Assembly (NCBI RefSeq): GCF_051014685.1
Contig: NC_135059.1
Coordinates: 4,960,001-5,024,000, forward strand
Direction: 5' to 3'
Origin: Ptiloglossa arizonensis
Taxonomy: Eukaryota; Arthropoda; Insecta; Hymenoptera; Colletidae
Length of the DNA stretch: 64,000 nucleotides
Shown: piece after piece, positions 1 through 10,932 of the stretch
Numbering within the stretch: the stretch's first letter is position 1
How the letters are laid out: each line of letters begins with the position of its first letter
Program-made: the position numbers and the translations under genes
Notes under the pieces: generated by a model
Databases searched by the model: none
Seen by the model: only the letters and a program-made list of their open reading frames with translations
What the model was told of the DNA's origin: nothing

Positions 1-1836
1 CGTTATTTACGATCGCATAAGAATTAGCTCAGACAGCATGCCTGCCTGCCTGTCCGCTCTGGCTGCCGGGGCGCAAAAAGCCGACTTTGCGCCCGCGGAC
101 TGCTACTGTACTCGACCAGTTTTTCACCCGTTTCCGCTTCCTCCAAAAGTCGTTAAATCTCGCGCCCGTATTCGACGAATCGGCCAAATGACGCTTCTTG
201 CCGCGAATTGTATCGATGGGAGTTCAGGCGACGCTAATTCCCCAGCTACGATCCCCCTGCTCTTCGTGTACCCCAATTCCTAATGGAACCGGCATCTCCG
301 TTCCATTCGCGAAACAGGACGCGACAGTTGGTGCGTTCTAATGCCGCGAATCTATAGGAGTGTACGGTTGTCTGCGACGTGTTCGTCAATGTGACAATTC
401 ATTTCTTAAAACACGGATCATCGAAACAGGAAGAACCGGGTCTCTTTCAGAAACGGTACGTTAACAACGCCGCAATTTAAATCTGGAGATTCGTAAACCG
501 ATCGATAGAACCGAGTCGGAACGATACGAATTAGCCGCTCGTAGGCCATTCGCGAACGATTACCCCCACTATTTCGTTTCCCTACCCTCGTTTGAACCGA
601 ACTCGTTACTTTATCGGTCGTCACCCGTTGTAAATCTACGAACGCCTCCCTTTTTCTGGTTCCGTTCAGGTTTTCTATCGCGGAGAATTAGAAAGATGTC
701 ACCAGCTAGAAATATTAATTACGCTTCGAAAACCAAAAATTCCTCGACGCTGTCCATATTTTTCTTACAGATGACGTTACGCTCGTCTTTAATCTGAGCG
801 ACGTTTTTCCAACCCCTCGTAACAGGTAAACCAATGGTAAATACGAGGAAAGTTACAACAGTTCTTTAAAATGAAAATATGAAAAAATAATGTACGGAGA
901 AAGTATATAACGTATGCTAGTTTGTATCTGTGGAAATTATACTTAACGTTGAAGAGATCGCGACGAATGTACTCGTACTTCGTTTACGATACCGATACGA
1001 ATACTTGAGCGACAGGTGTAATGTAATAAGAAGAACGAAGTGAAGGTATTTAAAACTGAAGAAGATTTTTCAAAATTTTCGAAACTCGAGAAATAAATAC
1101 AGTCGAATCGTTCGTTATTTACTTGAGACGAAGATACATGTTGTTAGATGTTTGAAAATTGACTTAAAATTCTAAGCGAATATCGTATTCTCGAATTTCG
1201 CGCGCAGCTTGTACGTTGCAAGATCGCTCCCAATCGAAGTTTCTTGCGGTAACAGTCTCACGGTACACCAAATCGACAATTTCGCGAATAAACAGTTCCA
1301 CGGTGTGAAAATTGTTCTTCTCGAGGATCGATTCCCTCGGAAGATATCGTTTAGTCGCGAAATCGCGCGATCGTCGCGTTCGTTTCGGTGGGTAACTCGT
1401 TTGCTCCGGGGAAATTGTCAACGAATCGTATCAGCCGCGTGAAAAATTAACACGGAACGCTTTTAAGGGCCGAGCGCTCGTTGGAAAGCCACGGAAAGTC
1501 ATTTTTCTCCGCGTCCTTTAGGGGCATCCGCGATTAATTAATCACGCTACGTCGATTTTGTTCAACCGGTGGGATCGATTAATAAAACCGACCGTTACCG
1601 TTCGTTATTTAAGACGATCGATTCACCGACCCCCTACCACCCCTCTCCGCGAACCAAACGCGCTAGACGGTTTTACCTTGCGCGCGATTGCGCCGAGCGG
1701 ACGAGCACCGGGGCAATTTTGTCGTCGATGTTTACAGAACGCGCGACGCGTGTAGCTCGGTGTATGCGCATAAAAATCGCCACGACAGGCGCCTTTAATC
1801 CCATCCCAACGATGGAAACGCCACGGTCGCGATAAA
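1..1836. other. Non-coding stretch left of the dpr-like exons
   Basis: No exon, RNA gene or mobile element could be recognised here. The open frames are short, overlap on both strands and carry no family motif. The stretch lies 3' of the recognised minus-strand exons, so it may be intron or 3' flank of the dpr-like gene. I looked for a hydrophobic C-terminal anchor exon entering in phase 1 and did not find one. Confidence 0.5.
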
Positions 1837-1896
1837 ATGCGTAAATTCGCGATCTGCAGAACGGCGGGACGCGTCGCCAAAGTTCTGATTTATCGT
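1837..1896 (+). repeat. 60-bp module, copy 1 of 3
   Basis: First of three gap-free copies of a 60-bp sequence. The shared parts are a left core GCGTAAATTCGC and a right core CTGATTTATC, with a GC-rich variable middle. By eye, copy 1 matches copy 2 at 44 of 60 positions and copy 3 at 45 of 60. The similarity stops abruptly on both sides. Substitutions are not concentrated in any codon position, so it does not look like an exon. The function is unknown. Confidence 0.7.
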
Positions 1897-2992
1897 TTCG
1901 GTAAACGCTCTCGAGCGTACGTACGTAACTGCCCTGGTCTCCGACGCCCGGAAAATAGTGGAAGAACGAATCTATACACTTTTTTCTCTTACGTTTCCAA
2001 GCTTCTCGATCGTATTTATACTTTTCAATTACGAGAGTCGTTCGTTGCAGTTCAAACAGCAACGATAAACAGAACGGAAGACATTGGCTGGCAAACGGAG
2101 GAAAAGGAACATTAATTAACCGGGAAATACTACATCGGGGATAAAACGTTGCCCGGAACGCTAATTCCGCTTGATCGTTAATGTCCGTGATTACAAACCC
2201 ATAATTAACATGCATACGTTGGTCGCTAGGAGAATTATACACGATTCAACCCCTTTGTGAAAATTTCCGAGTCGAGAAATTACCAGTCATCGATATTCTC
2301 GACAAAATCTGTCTAAACGTTTCCAAACGAGTTAAATCTCTTCCTAATTGTTCGAGTTTAGATTATTTATTTTTAGATTCGAACGAACGAATCCCGTTTA
2401 CTTGGCACGTGATTCTCGCTCGCCACTGTTTCTTCATCGCATTGCAGTTGCATCGCTCGCGTATAAGTGCACTTCGAGCGCGACCTACGACGAATCCAGC
2501 AGCAGGATCGAGGCGAAGGTTATTATTTCTTCTTTCGTTGTTTCTTTTCGAGTTTCTCAATTTTCAGCTCCCGCAGATTCGACGATGGATCGAATTCACT
2601 GACCAGTCGATCGATAGACCAGTCGAGGTATCGCTGGTCCAGCGTTCGATAATCGAAAGCTCTGGTCACGAGAGTGGCACACTTCTCAGGTGGCTGTACC
2701 ATAATCGCGCGATTCCATCGGACAGAGTACCGACTACGTTCGGTCGTTGTTAATAATTCCTTGCCGGTCCGCTACCGTTCGATGTTCACAATTTATTCGG
2801 CCCCGCGATTGGTACGGTGTTTCATCGAGACGCACAGTTTACACGGTATTTACGGGAATATTTACGAGAACATTTGCGCCGGTGTAAGCTCGTAAAAATC
2901 ATCTCGACGTCGAATCGCCGTGACGGTCGCGTTTAATTCCGGTCGAGCGGTAATTCTTTTGGTAACCGGCCACCGGACCGGGCCCCATAAAC

Positions 2993-3052
2993 ATGCGTAA
3001 ATTCGCAATTTGGAAAACCGTGTGGCGAATTGCCGAAACTCTGATTTATCAG
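2993..3052 (+). repeat. 60-bp module, copy 2 of 3
   Basis: Second copy, beginning 1156 bp after the first and aligning to it without a gap. It keeps the left core GCGTAAATTCGC exactly and the right core CTGATTTATC. The middle differs at about half its positions. Same orientation as the other copies. It lies in a stretch with no recognised gene. Confidence 0.7.
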
Positions 3053-4091
3053 CGCGATCGATATCCCAGCAAAATGTTGCACGCTCGATGTAACGAACGA
3101 CGTTTGTCTACCGTTTCATCATACAACGGATCGAGTTACCCAAAATTCTGGGGCTTCGAAGTGGAAAATGGTTAGTTATTTTGCACGGGTGTTTTTTTTT
3201 TTTTTTCAACGCCATTCGTCGTTGCACCCGATTCAACGTTCGTCGATTCTTGCATTCGAGCCACGCGGATCAATGAATCGAGAAACATTTGCTCGATTTA
3301 TCGTCGTTAATTCTTCGAATTGTCGGAAAACGTAGAGATAGATACTGTATTTTTTATTTATCGACGAAGGTGCGCGAGCATCGTGAAATTCTAGAAACGA
3401 CAACGACGCTGTTGGAAGAGACACTTGGATCGACGTTTGTCTGAGATTTTTTCTTAATCCGTATCTAATTTAAGACGAGCGTTCTATAACATTCTCTCTT
3501 CCGTTCGATAAGTTATAAATCGTCTCTACATCGTACCTATGTTCTAGGAGATTGTAAAAGACCTTTCGAACGATCCGTAAAGGCAATATTCGTCGTTCGA
3601 CCGTTATCTCCCGTGTTATCGAGAACGATGAATAATCACGAGACACGTTAGAACCTAGTAGACTGATTTTTACGCTGAATTGTACCGAAGAGAACTCGAT
3701 TACGGATAGAAGCGTTAAATTAACAAAGCAAACAATAATGCGACACAGCTTAAGAAGTAACTCCGTAACGAATGTTTCATAGTTTGCTTATGCCCGCCGT
3801 TTTCTGTCGTTTCGTTCCGTTCTCGCTCGAAAAAGCTCTCGTCCGGATTACGAATTTTCCTTCTTGGTTAGGACTCTTGGAGCGAAACGACGGTAAACAC
3901 GGAGTCTCTTGTTTGGAAGTACTTTCATCGTAAAATACTTGAGACGTCTCGGTCACCACCGCGATCGATGAACCCACCCCGGAGCGGTCCGAAGGGCCGG
4001 GAGGCATCGGTGCGGCCCGGAGTCCGCAATTGTATCGGAACGCGTGTAAAAAAATCGGGAGAGAACGGTGCTCGAGTGCGACGCCTTTAAA

Positions 4092-4151
4092 CCGCGTAAA
4101 TTCGCAATCTGTGAAACTACGAAACGAGTCGGCGAAGTTCTGATTTATCAC
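4092..4151 (+). repeat. 60-bp module, copy 3 of 3
   Basis: Third copy, 1099 bp after the second and in the same orientation. The left core CGTAAATTCGC and right core TTCTGATTTATC are intact. The first two bases (CC instead of AT) differ from the other copies. Alignment is gap-free. It sits at the edge of a GC-rich block that also contains trinucleotide repeats. Confidence 0.7.
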
Positions 4152-4260
4152 GCGTCCCGCCGCAGGTACGCGGGACAAGAGAAAAGGAACAGAAGAGTGT
4201 AGCAAGCGAGGAGAGCGTACCGGTGCACGCGTGTGTAGGTACGTGCATACGAAGAGGGCG

Positions 4261-4320
4261 TCGATGGGCGTCGGTGGGCGTCGGTGGGCGTCGTCGTCGT
4301 CGTCGTCGTCGTCGGTCGGG
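4261..4320. repeat. GTGGGCGTCG decamers followed by a (GTC)n array
   Basis: Three imperfect 10-bp units of GTGGGCGTCG type lead directly into about eight GTC units. On the minus strand one frame reads as a run of Asp. It is a simple-sequence array. Confidence 0.9.
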
Positions 4321-4811
4321 TAGGAAAAATGCGACGTCGCGCGGGCCGCCGCTTCCTCGCAATAACTTCCGAAGGAAAATTCACGATAATAGAGACTACT
4401 GGCTGTGAATTCCGCATGCAAGTGTGCTTACCGCTCTCCTTTACTCCCCTCAAACCGCCCCAAACCCGTTCAACTCGGCCCCACTCCGTTTTCCACACCG
4501 TTCGCGCCACGTTCACCACTCCCCGCTCCTTCTCTATTTCTCATGCGGACACACGAACCACCCGTTTTCCCCGGGATTTTCTCTCTTTCTTGCGACCTCA
4601 AACGACGTCCGCGGCGAACCGAGGGGCTGAGCTAGACAAATAGTTCCGCCGTGAAATACCGCCGCCTCCTTAAAACTTTAAAGTGTTTCGAGTAATCCTA
4701 AGGCGCGACTTTAGATCATGGGGATACCCGCCTCCCGCCATCCGACGCCCAACTACGCCCGCACCAACCCTCCAAACCACTCGTCGTTTCCCTCTTTCGT
4801 CGACGGTTGTT

Positions 4812-4859
4812 TCTCTCTCTATCTATCTATATATCTATCTATCTATCTATCTCTCTCTC
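4812..4859. repeat. (ATCT)n microsatellite flanked by CT
   Basis: A run of ATCT tetranucleotides, interrupted once by ATAT and bordered on both sides by CT dinucleotides. Confidence 0.95.
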
Positions 4860-5751
4860 CATCGCCCTTGTATCTCGAGAGACGTTAGTCGCGGCCAATC
4901 AAATGCAAATGCACGCGCTCTCGGCCGCCAAGTTCTCGAGGGTTCGGGGTATTCGACGAACAGGAGCGGCTGCTCGTGGACAATGTTCTCGCGGCAAGAT
5001 TAACACCGTTGACCGTAAAACTTTTCGCGAGCGCGATTTCGAGAGACCACCAAGAAACCTTCCTCGGTGCGGGAACGAAGAAATTTATTCGAATTAAAAG
5101 GACGACTTCTCCGGCCACTCTTAACGGTCCTCTTCGGCTCGAACGTTAAATGTTGCGCGATGAAATATTGTTACGCTGGAATTTTAAGAAAGTTTTGCGC
5201 GCGTAAAACACACGAATATTCGAGCAAGTATAATATAGTACAGTATAGTGTACTACGTTTAGTACGAACAAGAGAGAATTCTCTCGATATTTCACGTATT
5301 ACTTTTTACCGTGTATTGTTTACAGATTGGCACGAACCGTCGCGTACGAGAAAAGAAATTGATTTCTATTCGGGAGAAAAATGTAATCGCATTTCTGAAT
5401 TTATATTTATGTTTATTACAAACATTTGCTCCCGTGAAATCCGTGAAATTACGTATACCGGTCTCTGCGGGCGATTCCGCGTCAAATCGATCACTTTTGC
5501 GCTCGTTGGCCGGGCTTCCGTTCCCATCGGAACACGTTGCAATCCGTATAAAAATATGAGAGGGTATCGTCGTTTTGTTTTTTCCGAAATTCGTTTATTT
5601 TTTCGTTAAATACAGACTCTCCGAGTAAACAGTTTTCATCGATTTTTCCGTGAAAGCCGCGAGAGTAAACGCAACGAAGCAGACCGGGGAAATGGGAAAA
5701 GAAATTCCGGATCGTGGTTTACGGGTTCGAAACGAAATTTTCGAGGCTAAC

Positions 5752-5908
5752 CTGGCTCGACGATCAGCATCACGGTGTCCGTCCGTCCTTCCGTCGGTCT
5801 GCACGAATATTTTCCGACGTCGTTTAGCGTGACCGACGCCAAAGTCAATTCAGAGATCGTGCGTGCCGCGCCTCTTTCAGTCTCCACGTTTATTCCGCCT
5901 CGTTCAGC
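5752..5908 (-). CDS. dpr-like gene, exon with second half of Ig domain 2
   Basis: The exon follows a strong acceptor (ATTATTTACAG) at 5909-5919 and is entered in phase 0. It ends at 5752 with one base of a codon left over before a GTTAGC donor. It encodes about 52 residues, beginning AERGG. The hallmark is DVGKYSCRPT, the Dx(G)xYxC motif of the F strand with the second disulphide Cys of Ig2, followed by a hydrophobic G strand (DTVMLIVEPG). This is the usual layout of the second Ig domain in Dpr / zig-8 proteins. It joins in frame to the exon at 7512-7675. No longer open frame covers it, because the intron frame closes close to both ends. The next exon, entered in phase 1, should encode the C-terminal tail and was not found to the left. 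Confidence 0.9.
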
Positions 5909-7511
5909 CTGTAAATAATGCAAGTGGCAAATTCAATGGAAAATTCCGTTGGACGGTCGACGGTGCTCACCGGGTGACAAACTTTTTCGAACGCTGGGAA
6001 CGCGAGTGTTTACAATTAATACCATTTCATCTGTAAAATATACATCGTTCCGGGTGGTTGTGCTCCCGCCGGTGTTGACCGTGCGAATATTACGATGGAA
6101 AACCATCGCGGGGAACGGAAAGTTAAATATAAATCTACGGGAAACGTTAACGATTCGTAATTTCCTAATAAATCCGGCAAGATAAATTGCAACGAGCTCC
6201 TCGGATAAATTTCCGATCGATCGATAACGCGACCTCCGCACGAATCGAGGCGTTTTTCATTTCGGCGTGAACGAATTTAACCGTGCCCAATAATTACTAC
6301 AATCTGCGTGCTCCCGTTCGGAGTTATTGTTACCGTCGAGCGAACATCGTGAGATATCGTCCGAATTAATCTCGAAGCGCAGAGAGCACCAGATTGAATT
6401 CAAGTTTCCCAGAAACCTGGACTACGAAACTTATCCACAAGGGAAGGGGACGAGATTTCTAGTAGAAAACGTCGAAGAGAATCGAGCATTTTTATAGAAG
6501 TTTTCGAAAGTTGGTATACTCGAAAACGTGTCGTTTGAATTTTGTTGCAGTGAATGCAACAATGATCTAAAGATTACCAAATCTCAGAGCCCGATGTTGG
6601 CTTTTAAGGACTGTCTTCGAATTGGAGCGGAAGGGCCGACTGGTACGCGATTAAGGTTTAGTTATTTCCTTTTTGGACTTTTCGAGCTATATTACTGTAT
6701 ATTTCTTTATCCCGATTTTATATTCTCATACGTACAATCATTATACCTACTGGATGGGCGACAGTCGTACATATTACAATCTGAACATTGCAACAAATTT
6801 TTTATATCGATGCGTGAACAATTACCTGCGATACTTTCTCGACGTGAAATCGGTTATAAATCCGCGCGCTCTTTAAACTAAAATATTTTTCGATACCGTG
6901 GACGCGATATCGGTGAACTTATCGAAACGATCGAAACTTCGCGCGTATCTCTTCTCCTTCGATTATCGCGTACCGGTTCGATGTAAAAAGAAATGTAACA
7001 AGAAATGTAAAAAGTTAACTCTACGCGGAAAAGAAACTTTACTCTCGGGTCGTGTCCGAGAGGTTTTAAACCAGTACGAAACCGTGTTTCTTCGAAACGA
7101 AACGCAGAATATTACAGTTACGATGATTCTCGTAGCTAGACATTATTCGTGCAGTGTTTTTAAATTTTTCATATGTATACACAATATACGATTATAGATA
7201 TAACCTCTATATATCGACAAAGCTTCGACAATACCGAACGTTTTCCGATCGTTCCAATACACTTAATTCGCATCGTCCATACGCGCTCGATACTCCAATT
7301 ATCGATATTGCTCGATAATTATTAGTAGCGTTACTCGACTAATTTTAATATCGGTGAACCGCGTCTCCCGTCGCTACTACGTTTCCAGTTCGCGTTTCTT
7401 TCGTTCGGGACGAAATTCCGAGAACGAGAACGAGAACACGAAACGCGGGGAAAGAGGTTTCTGTAAAAAAATTTCATTAGAGTCCGAGGGACAAGAGCTC
7501 GGCTGCGTTAC
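5909..7511 (-). other. Phase-0 intron of the dpr-like gene (1603 bp)
   Basis: Bounded on the minus strand by a GTAACG donor at the right end and an ATTTACAG acceptor at the left end. It splits Ig2 between the C strand (VHWLRD) and the following strands, where Dpr family genes commonly have an intron. It contains the LTR-like element at 6543-6795. No other feature was seen in it. Confidence 0.85.
6543..6795. mobile_element. LTR-like element, copy C (solo LTR), with 5-bp target duplication
   Basis: The 253-bp element begins TGTTGCAG and ends TTGCAACA, so its termini are inverted repeats of the TG...CA type. It is flanked by the same five bases on both sides, AATTT at 6538-6542 and 6796-6800. 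TG...CA ends with a 5-bp duplication are typical of LTR retrotransposon LTRs. There is no internal coding region, so it is a solo LTR. It is related to copies at 31010-31352 and 62842-63485, sharing GAATGCAACAAYGATCT near the start and ATATTACAATCTGAAC near the end. It lies in a dpr-like intron. Confidence 0.7.
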
Positions 7512-7675
7512 CTGGAATGTTAGGAGTTTGTTATCCCGTAGCCAATGCACGCCCCTGATGGGTCGAGTCTGATACGGGGACAATACGACGCACCTCAAGG
7601 TGATCGTCGACCCCGATGGCACCCTCTGCTCCCGAGGACCCATTATGGCTGCCACTGGCGCCGTGCTCTCGTAAC
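7512..7675 (-). CDS. dpr-like gene, exon with first half of Ig domain 2
   Basis: The exon is 164 nt. The acceptor is GGTTGCAG at 7676-7683. Entry is in phase 1, with the first codon completed as Gly by the last base of the upstream exon. It ends at a codon boundary (TTCCAG) before a GTAACG donor. It encodes YESTAPVAAIMGP, then a Gly-Ser-Thr turn and STITLRC, whose Cys is the B-strand disulphide Cys of Ig2. GVHWLRDNKLL follows, with the invariant core Trp of the C strand. The IMGP...SGSTITLRC pattern matches the Ig2 start of Dpr / zig-8 proteins (AKILGP...KSGS...LTC type). The open frame extends beyond both splice sites, but homology ends exactly at them. Confidence 0.92.
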
Positions 7676-8289
7676 CTGCAACCCATGTACGGACAAATAT
7701 CATACGACAGCCGACACGGTCTACCGGCGAGATTAGACGGGCTTAAGGTGACGTTAAATAGTTTGTCAGCGCGTCAAGCTCATCATCGCCAGTCCCTTCT
7801 CGCTTCTTTAGTCCCCGGCTCGTTGCCGCCACACGGACGATGCACGGGATATGTTATTGCAGCAAACAGCTTTAGTCTACCGGTGGTTCGTTTGACTGTT
7901 TGCAAGATCGCATCTGTGCACGCCTCGTGCCGCGGAGATTGCTAGCAACGTTGAACCGCTAGAGGCGCGTTGTATACACCACCGTCAGCGAGCTTTTCAA
8001 ACGTGTACCGTCCAACGTGGGACTTAAAAAGGTTCTTCTCTGCGTACGTATCGCTGATATATGTGTTTTCGTCCACGATGGTTACGACCATACACGCACG
8101 GTGATTACGGTTCGACGAAACGTTTCGACGAGTGCGAACGACAAGTGTTCGAAATCGAGCGAACGAGGAACGGTAGTTCACCGGACTAAACACCGGAGAG
8201 TAATCGTCTCCGAGTGAAATTTGCCCGCTCGTTGGCTCTCGGAGCGCGCGCGGAGATTTTAAGAGCGAAGGGATACGCATATCGTCGCT

Positions 8290-8530
8290 GCGTGTGCGTG
8301 ATCAAAAGAGTGCGGTGAAACAAGTGGAACGAGAGCCGGCACGAGGTTCAGCGAGTGTTGGAGACTCGAGACGAGAGAAACGGGTAAAGAGGAACCAGGA
8401 GCGTGTTATTTACTCGGAGAGTCGCGAGCAGAGTCTTTTCGGTGCGTGCACTTTTTGCTAGCACGGTGTTATTCACGGAGAACCCACTACGGTAATTTTT
8501 CGCTTAAAGATGGAATTCTACACGACTTGG
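8290..8530 (+). other. 5'UTR-like stretch on the plus strand (tentative)
   Basis: A purine-rich, stop-rich but CpG-rich stretch that looks like an insect 5' untranslated leader (GTGCGGTGAAACAAGTGG and similar). It ends in possible donor sites: CTACG/GTAATT near 8490, or GAGG/GTACGT just after a short ATG frame, MEFYTTWSSLTE, at 8511-8546. No downstream coding exon was recognised on this strand. It may be an alternative or nested transcript start inside the intron, or chance composition. Confidence 0.2.
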
Positions 8531-9605
8531 TCATCTTTAACCGAGGGTACGTAGGTGGTTTCTTTTTCTGTTCTCGTGACCGACGAAAGAGGTGACAGAG
8601 AACGAGAATGGAAGGACCGAGGCAACAACGAGCGAACGGAACTTCAAAGCGATACTCGTTATACCTTCGTGGAAGTAATATTAATCGAATGGCGAGTTTT
8701 TCTCCGTGGAAACAAGCCGAAACGGGATCTCATTCGGACCAGTTTTAATTATAACTTTTTAATTATAACTTTGGAATAACCTTCGACCGCGAATAATTAA
8801 AAACAGCCCGTGTAAGATCGTATTCGGATTTATTTTAATCGGGAACGTCTCGCCGACGCACCGACAACATTCTCACGACTGGAGTCGTGTCTTTGAGCGG
8901 GCAGTCACGTCGCTTCCAAGTGACGGTTTTTATTTTTATATAAGAGATTCGGAGTCTTCGATCCCGCGGCAAACTTCTATCTTTAAGCGAAGAATTACCG
9001 TTTTACACTCGGGAGTGTTTTATCCCTCCGACTTGAATAAATAAATCACAGCCGAATGCCCGAGGCAACGTTAAGCAGCTTCCCGAAAGATTCCAAAAAG
9101 TAATCACGGGTTGTAAACCGTTCGACAGAATGTTGCGAATTCATTTTGCGTTCCCGTGGTTGGAAAAGTGGGTTCGTTAGGATGTGTAGACGAGGACCGG
9201 GTCAAGTTTCAGGAATCGGCGCGGAGATCGATGGAGAATACCATGGTTTCTCGATGACTTCGTTAGACGACCGGGTTTCGTTCTTCGGCCACGCTGATTA
9301 AAACACCCCTCGAGGCGAATTAATTACGCTCGCCGGTGGAAATATTACCGGGGAAAGTTCAAGAAGCCGCGGAACGATCGACCGTCCCCGCGAAACCAAC
9401 TTTTCGCAACTTTTTAATTGACAGCATCAGCCGGCTTGACGTATCGCGAGCGCTACGTAATTGACGTAATCCGTTCACGGATTTAACGCCGCGTCGAAGA
9501 AACCGCCGGGCCATCCTACGCGAGCAAACGGGCACACCGATAACGTCAGGCCCCTTTAACGTTACGCAATAATTTTAATTAATGCTGCGTGTGCCTGGAG
9601 CGCGC

Positions 9606-9630
9606 GTGTGCCTGTGCCTGTGCCTGTGCG
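9606..9630. repeat. (TGTGCC)n short tandem repeat
   Basis: About four hexamer units of TGTGCC / GTGCCT. Simple-sequence repeat in intron DNA. Confidence 0.85.
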
Positions 9631-10199
9631 CCCGTGCCCCGACACCGCACAAAGGAAACGTATTTCCCGCTGAACACGGCAAAAAAGAACGCGGCACCGG
9701 GACGCGTACAGTCAAGTTCCTACGTTTTAATTTAGAGGGTCGGGCCAAGTACTCGTTTAATATGCGTGCCGCCGTGAAACGACGCGTTCCTCTTTCGCCG
9801 TAAAAGCGTTTCGTACGCTCCAATTCACGCTCGAAATCGAACCGCGCGACTGGTTCTTCTCTTTTTTTTTCTTTTTCTTTTTTTGCTCTCTCTCTCTCTT
9901 TCTCTCTGCGAGCCAAGCAGGCACCAACCGCGTCAATATTCCGTCTCTGCCATTTGATTTTCTTTCGCTACAAAGGACGGGCAAAGACGAACGGTACAAC
10001 CTTGCATAGGATAATTTCCTGTGCAAAAATAAATAAAGAACACGGAACTCCGTCAAAGTCAACTGTTGACTTTTTTTTTATTCTAAATGGGTTTTATTTT
10101 CGGAACGATCGATTTCGGATATTGCAACGAGAAAGAAAGTCCTGGAAGGAATTGCGGATTGCGTTGGAACGAGTGCTCGAAACGCGACGATGATGTCAG

Positions 10200-10560
10200 G
10201 CGTGCGACGACATCGATAGTCGATAGCTGGCGTTAGTTTCGAGAGCCTTGTCGTAGCGTTAGTGGAGAAGAGTCGTTTGTCGCGTGGACGAAGGTTTGCT
10301 CATTTAGTTCGACTCTGGTCTCGGCTTCCAAGCCGAGAACCACGAAGAGTACACGACTCTTTCGACATAATTCGCGAAACGTGCAAGTTGTAATCTGTAT
10401 CTTTTCTCGTTTTTACGTTTGTCTTTGTATATTCCACTATATTACTGGATACGCGAGATTTCTGTATATATCTAGATTGTAGTACTATCTGACGATAGTA
10501 AACATTATCTTCTTACCAATGTATTTGAACCAATGTTTCGTTTCACTAGATCTAAGCAAA
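10200..10560 (+). repeat. Possible tRNA-derived SINE-like element
   Basis: At 10254-10265 the sequence TAGCGTTAGTGG resembles a polymerase III A box. About 40 bp later AGTTCGACTCT (10306-10316) resembles a B box (GGTTCGANTCC type). This is followed by a strong hairpin, TCTCGGCTT / AAGCCGAGA, and then by an AT-richer tail. The spacing suits a tRNA-derived promoter, but both boxes are imperfect. No target duplication or second copy was found in the window. Confidence 0.25.
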
Positions 10561-10932
10561 ACTTATCCTACACCGTCCTTCAACGCGAGATCGATCTTTC
10601 TTTTTCCATAGGATACAATTCGACCGACTTGACTATCCGTTGCACATTTTTTCAAGCGATATTAGAGTTTAACACTGGTTGAGTATTGTCAACCAACATT
10701 TACGTTGGTTAAGTACTGTCTGCTTCTTGTTGATTATGCTATCGTCCATTTAGTTAGAATCAGTTGAAACCGATAACGACACATCACTGTCGATATTTAC
10801 AAACACCGATGCAAGCAGAAATAGTGAGTAATGGACAGACGCGATCGCGCGTGTGCACGACAAATATTCGAAATCGATTTTCTCGAAAACCAACAGCCGT
10901 ATCGAAAACTTTTATTCTTCGCTTTTGATGTA

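Larger units (their letters stand above)
3950..5050. other. GC- and CpG-rich block with simple repeats
   Basis: This stretch is visibly richer in G, C and CpG than its surroundings. It contains a GTC trinucleotide array, long C-rich runs and an ATCT array. Open frames of up to 214 codons occur on the minus strand, but they run through the trinucleotide array (a run of Asp) and show no domain. I see no coding gene. A CpG-rich regulatory region is possible but not shown. Confidence 0.4.

Noticed and set aside
1673..2242. 189-codon minus-strand frame
   Set aside because: No family motif. It overlaps other open frames and copy 1 of the 60-bp repeat. Frames of this size are expected where CpG richness lowers stop-codon frequency.
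3777..4421. 214-codon minus-strand frame
   Set aside because: It runs through a GTC trinucleotide array (poly-Asp) in a CpG-rich block. It contains copy 3 of the 60-bp module in reverse and has no domain.
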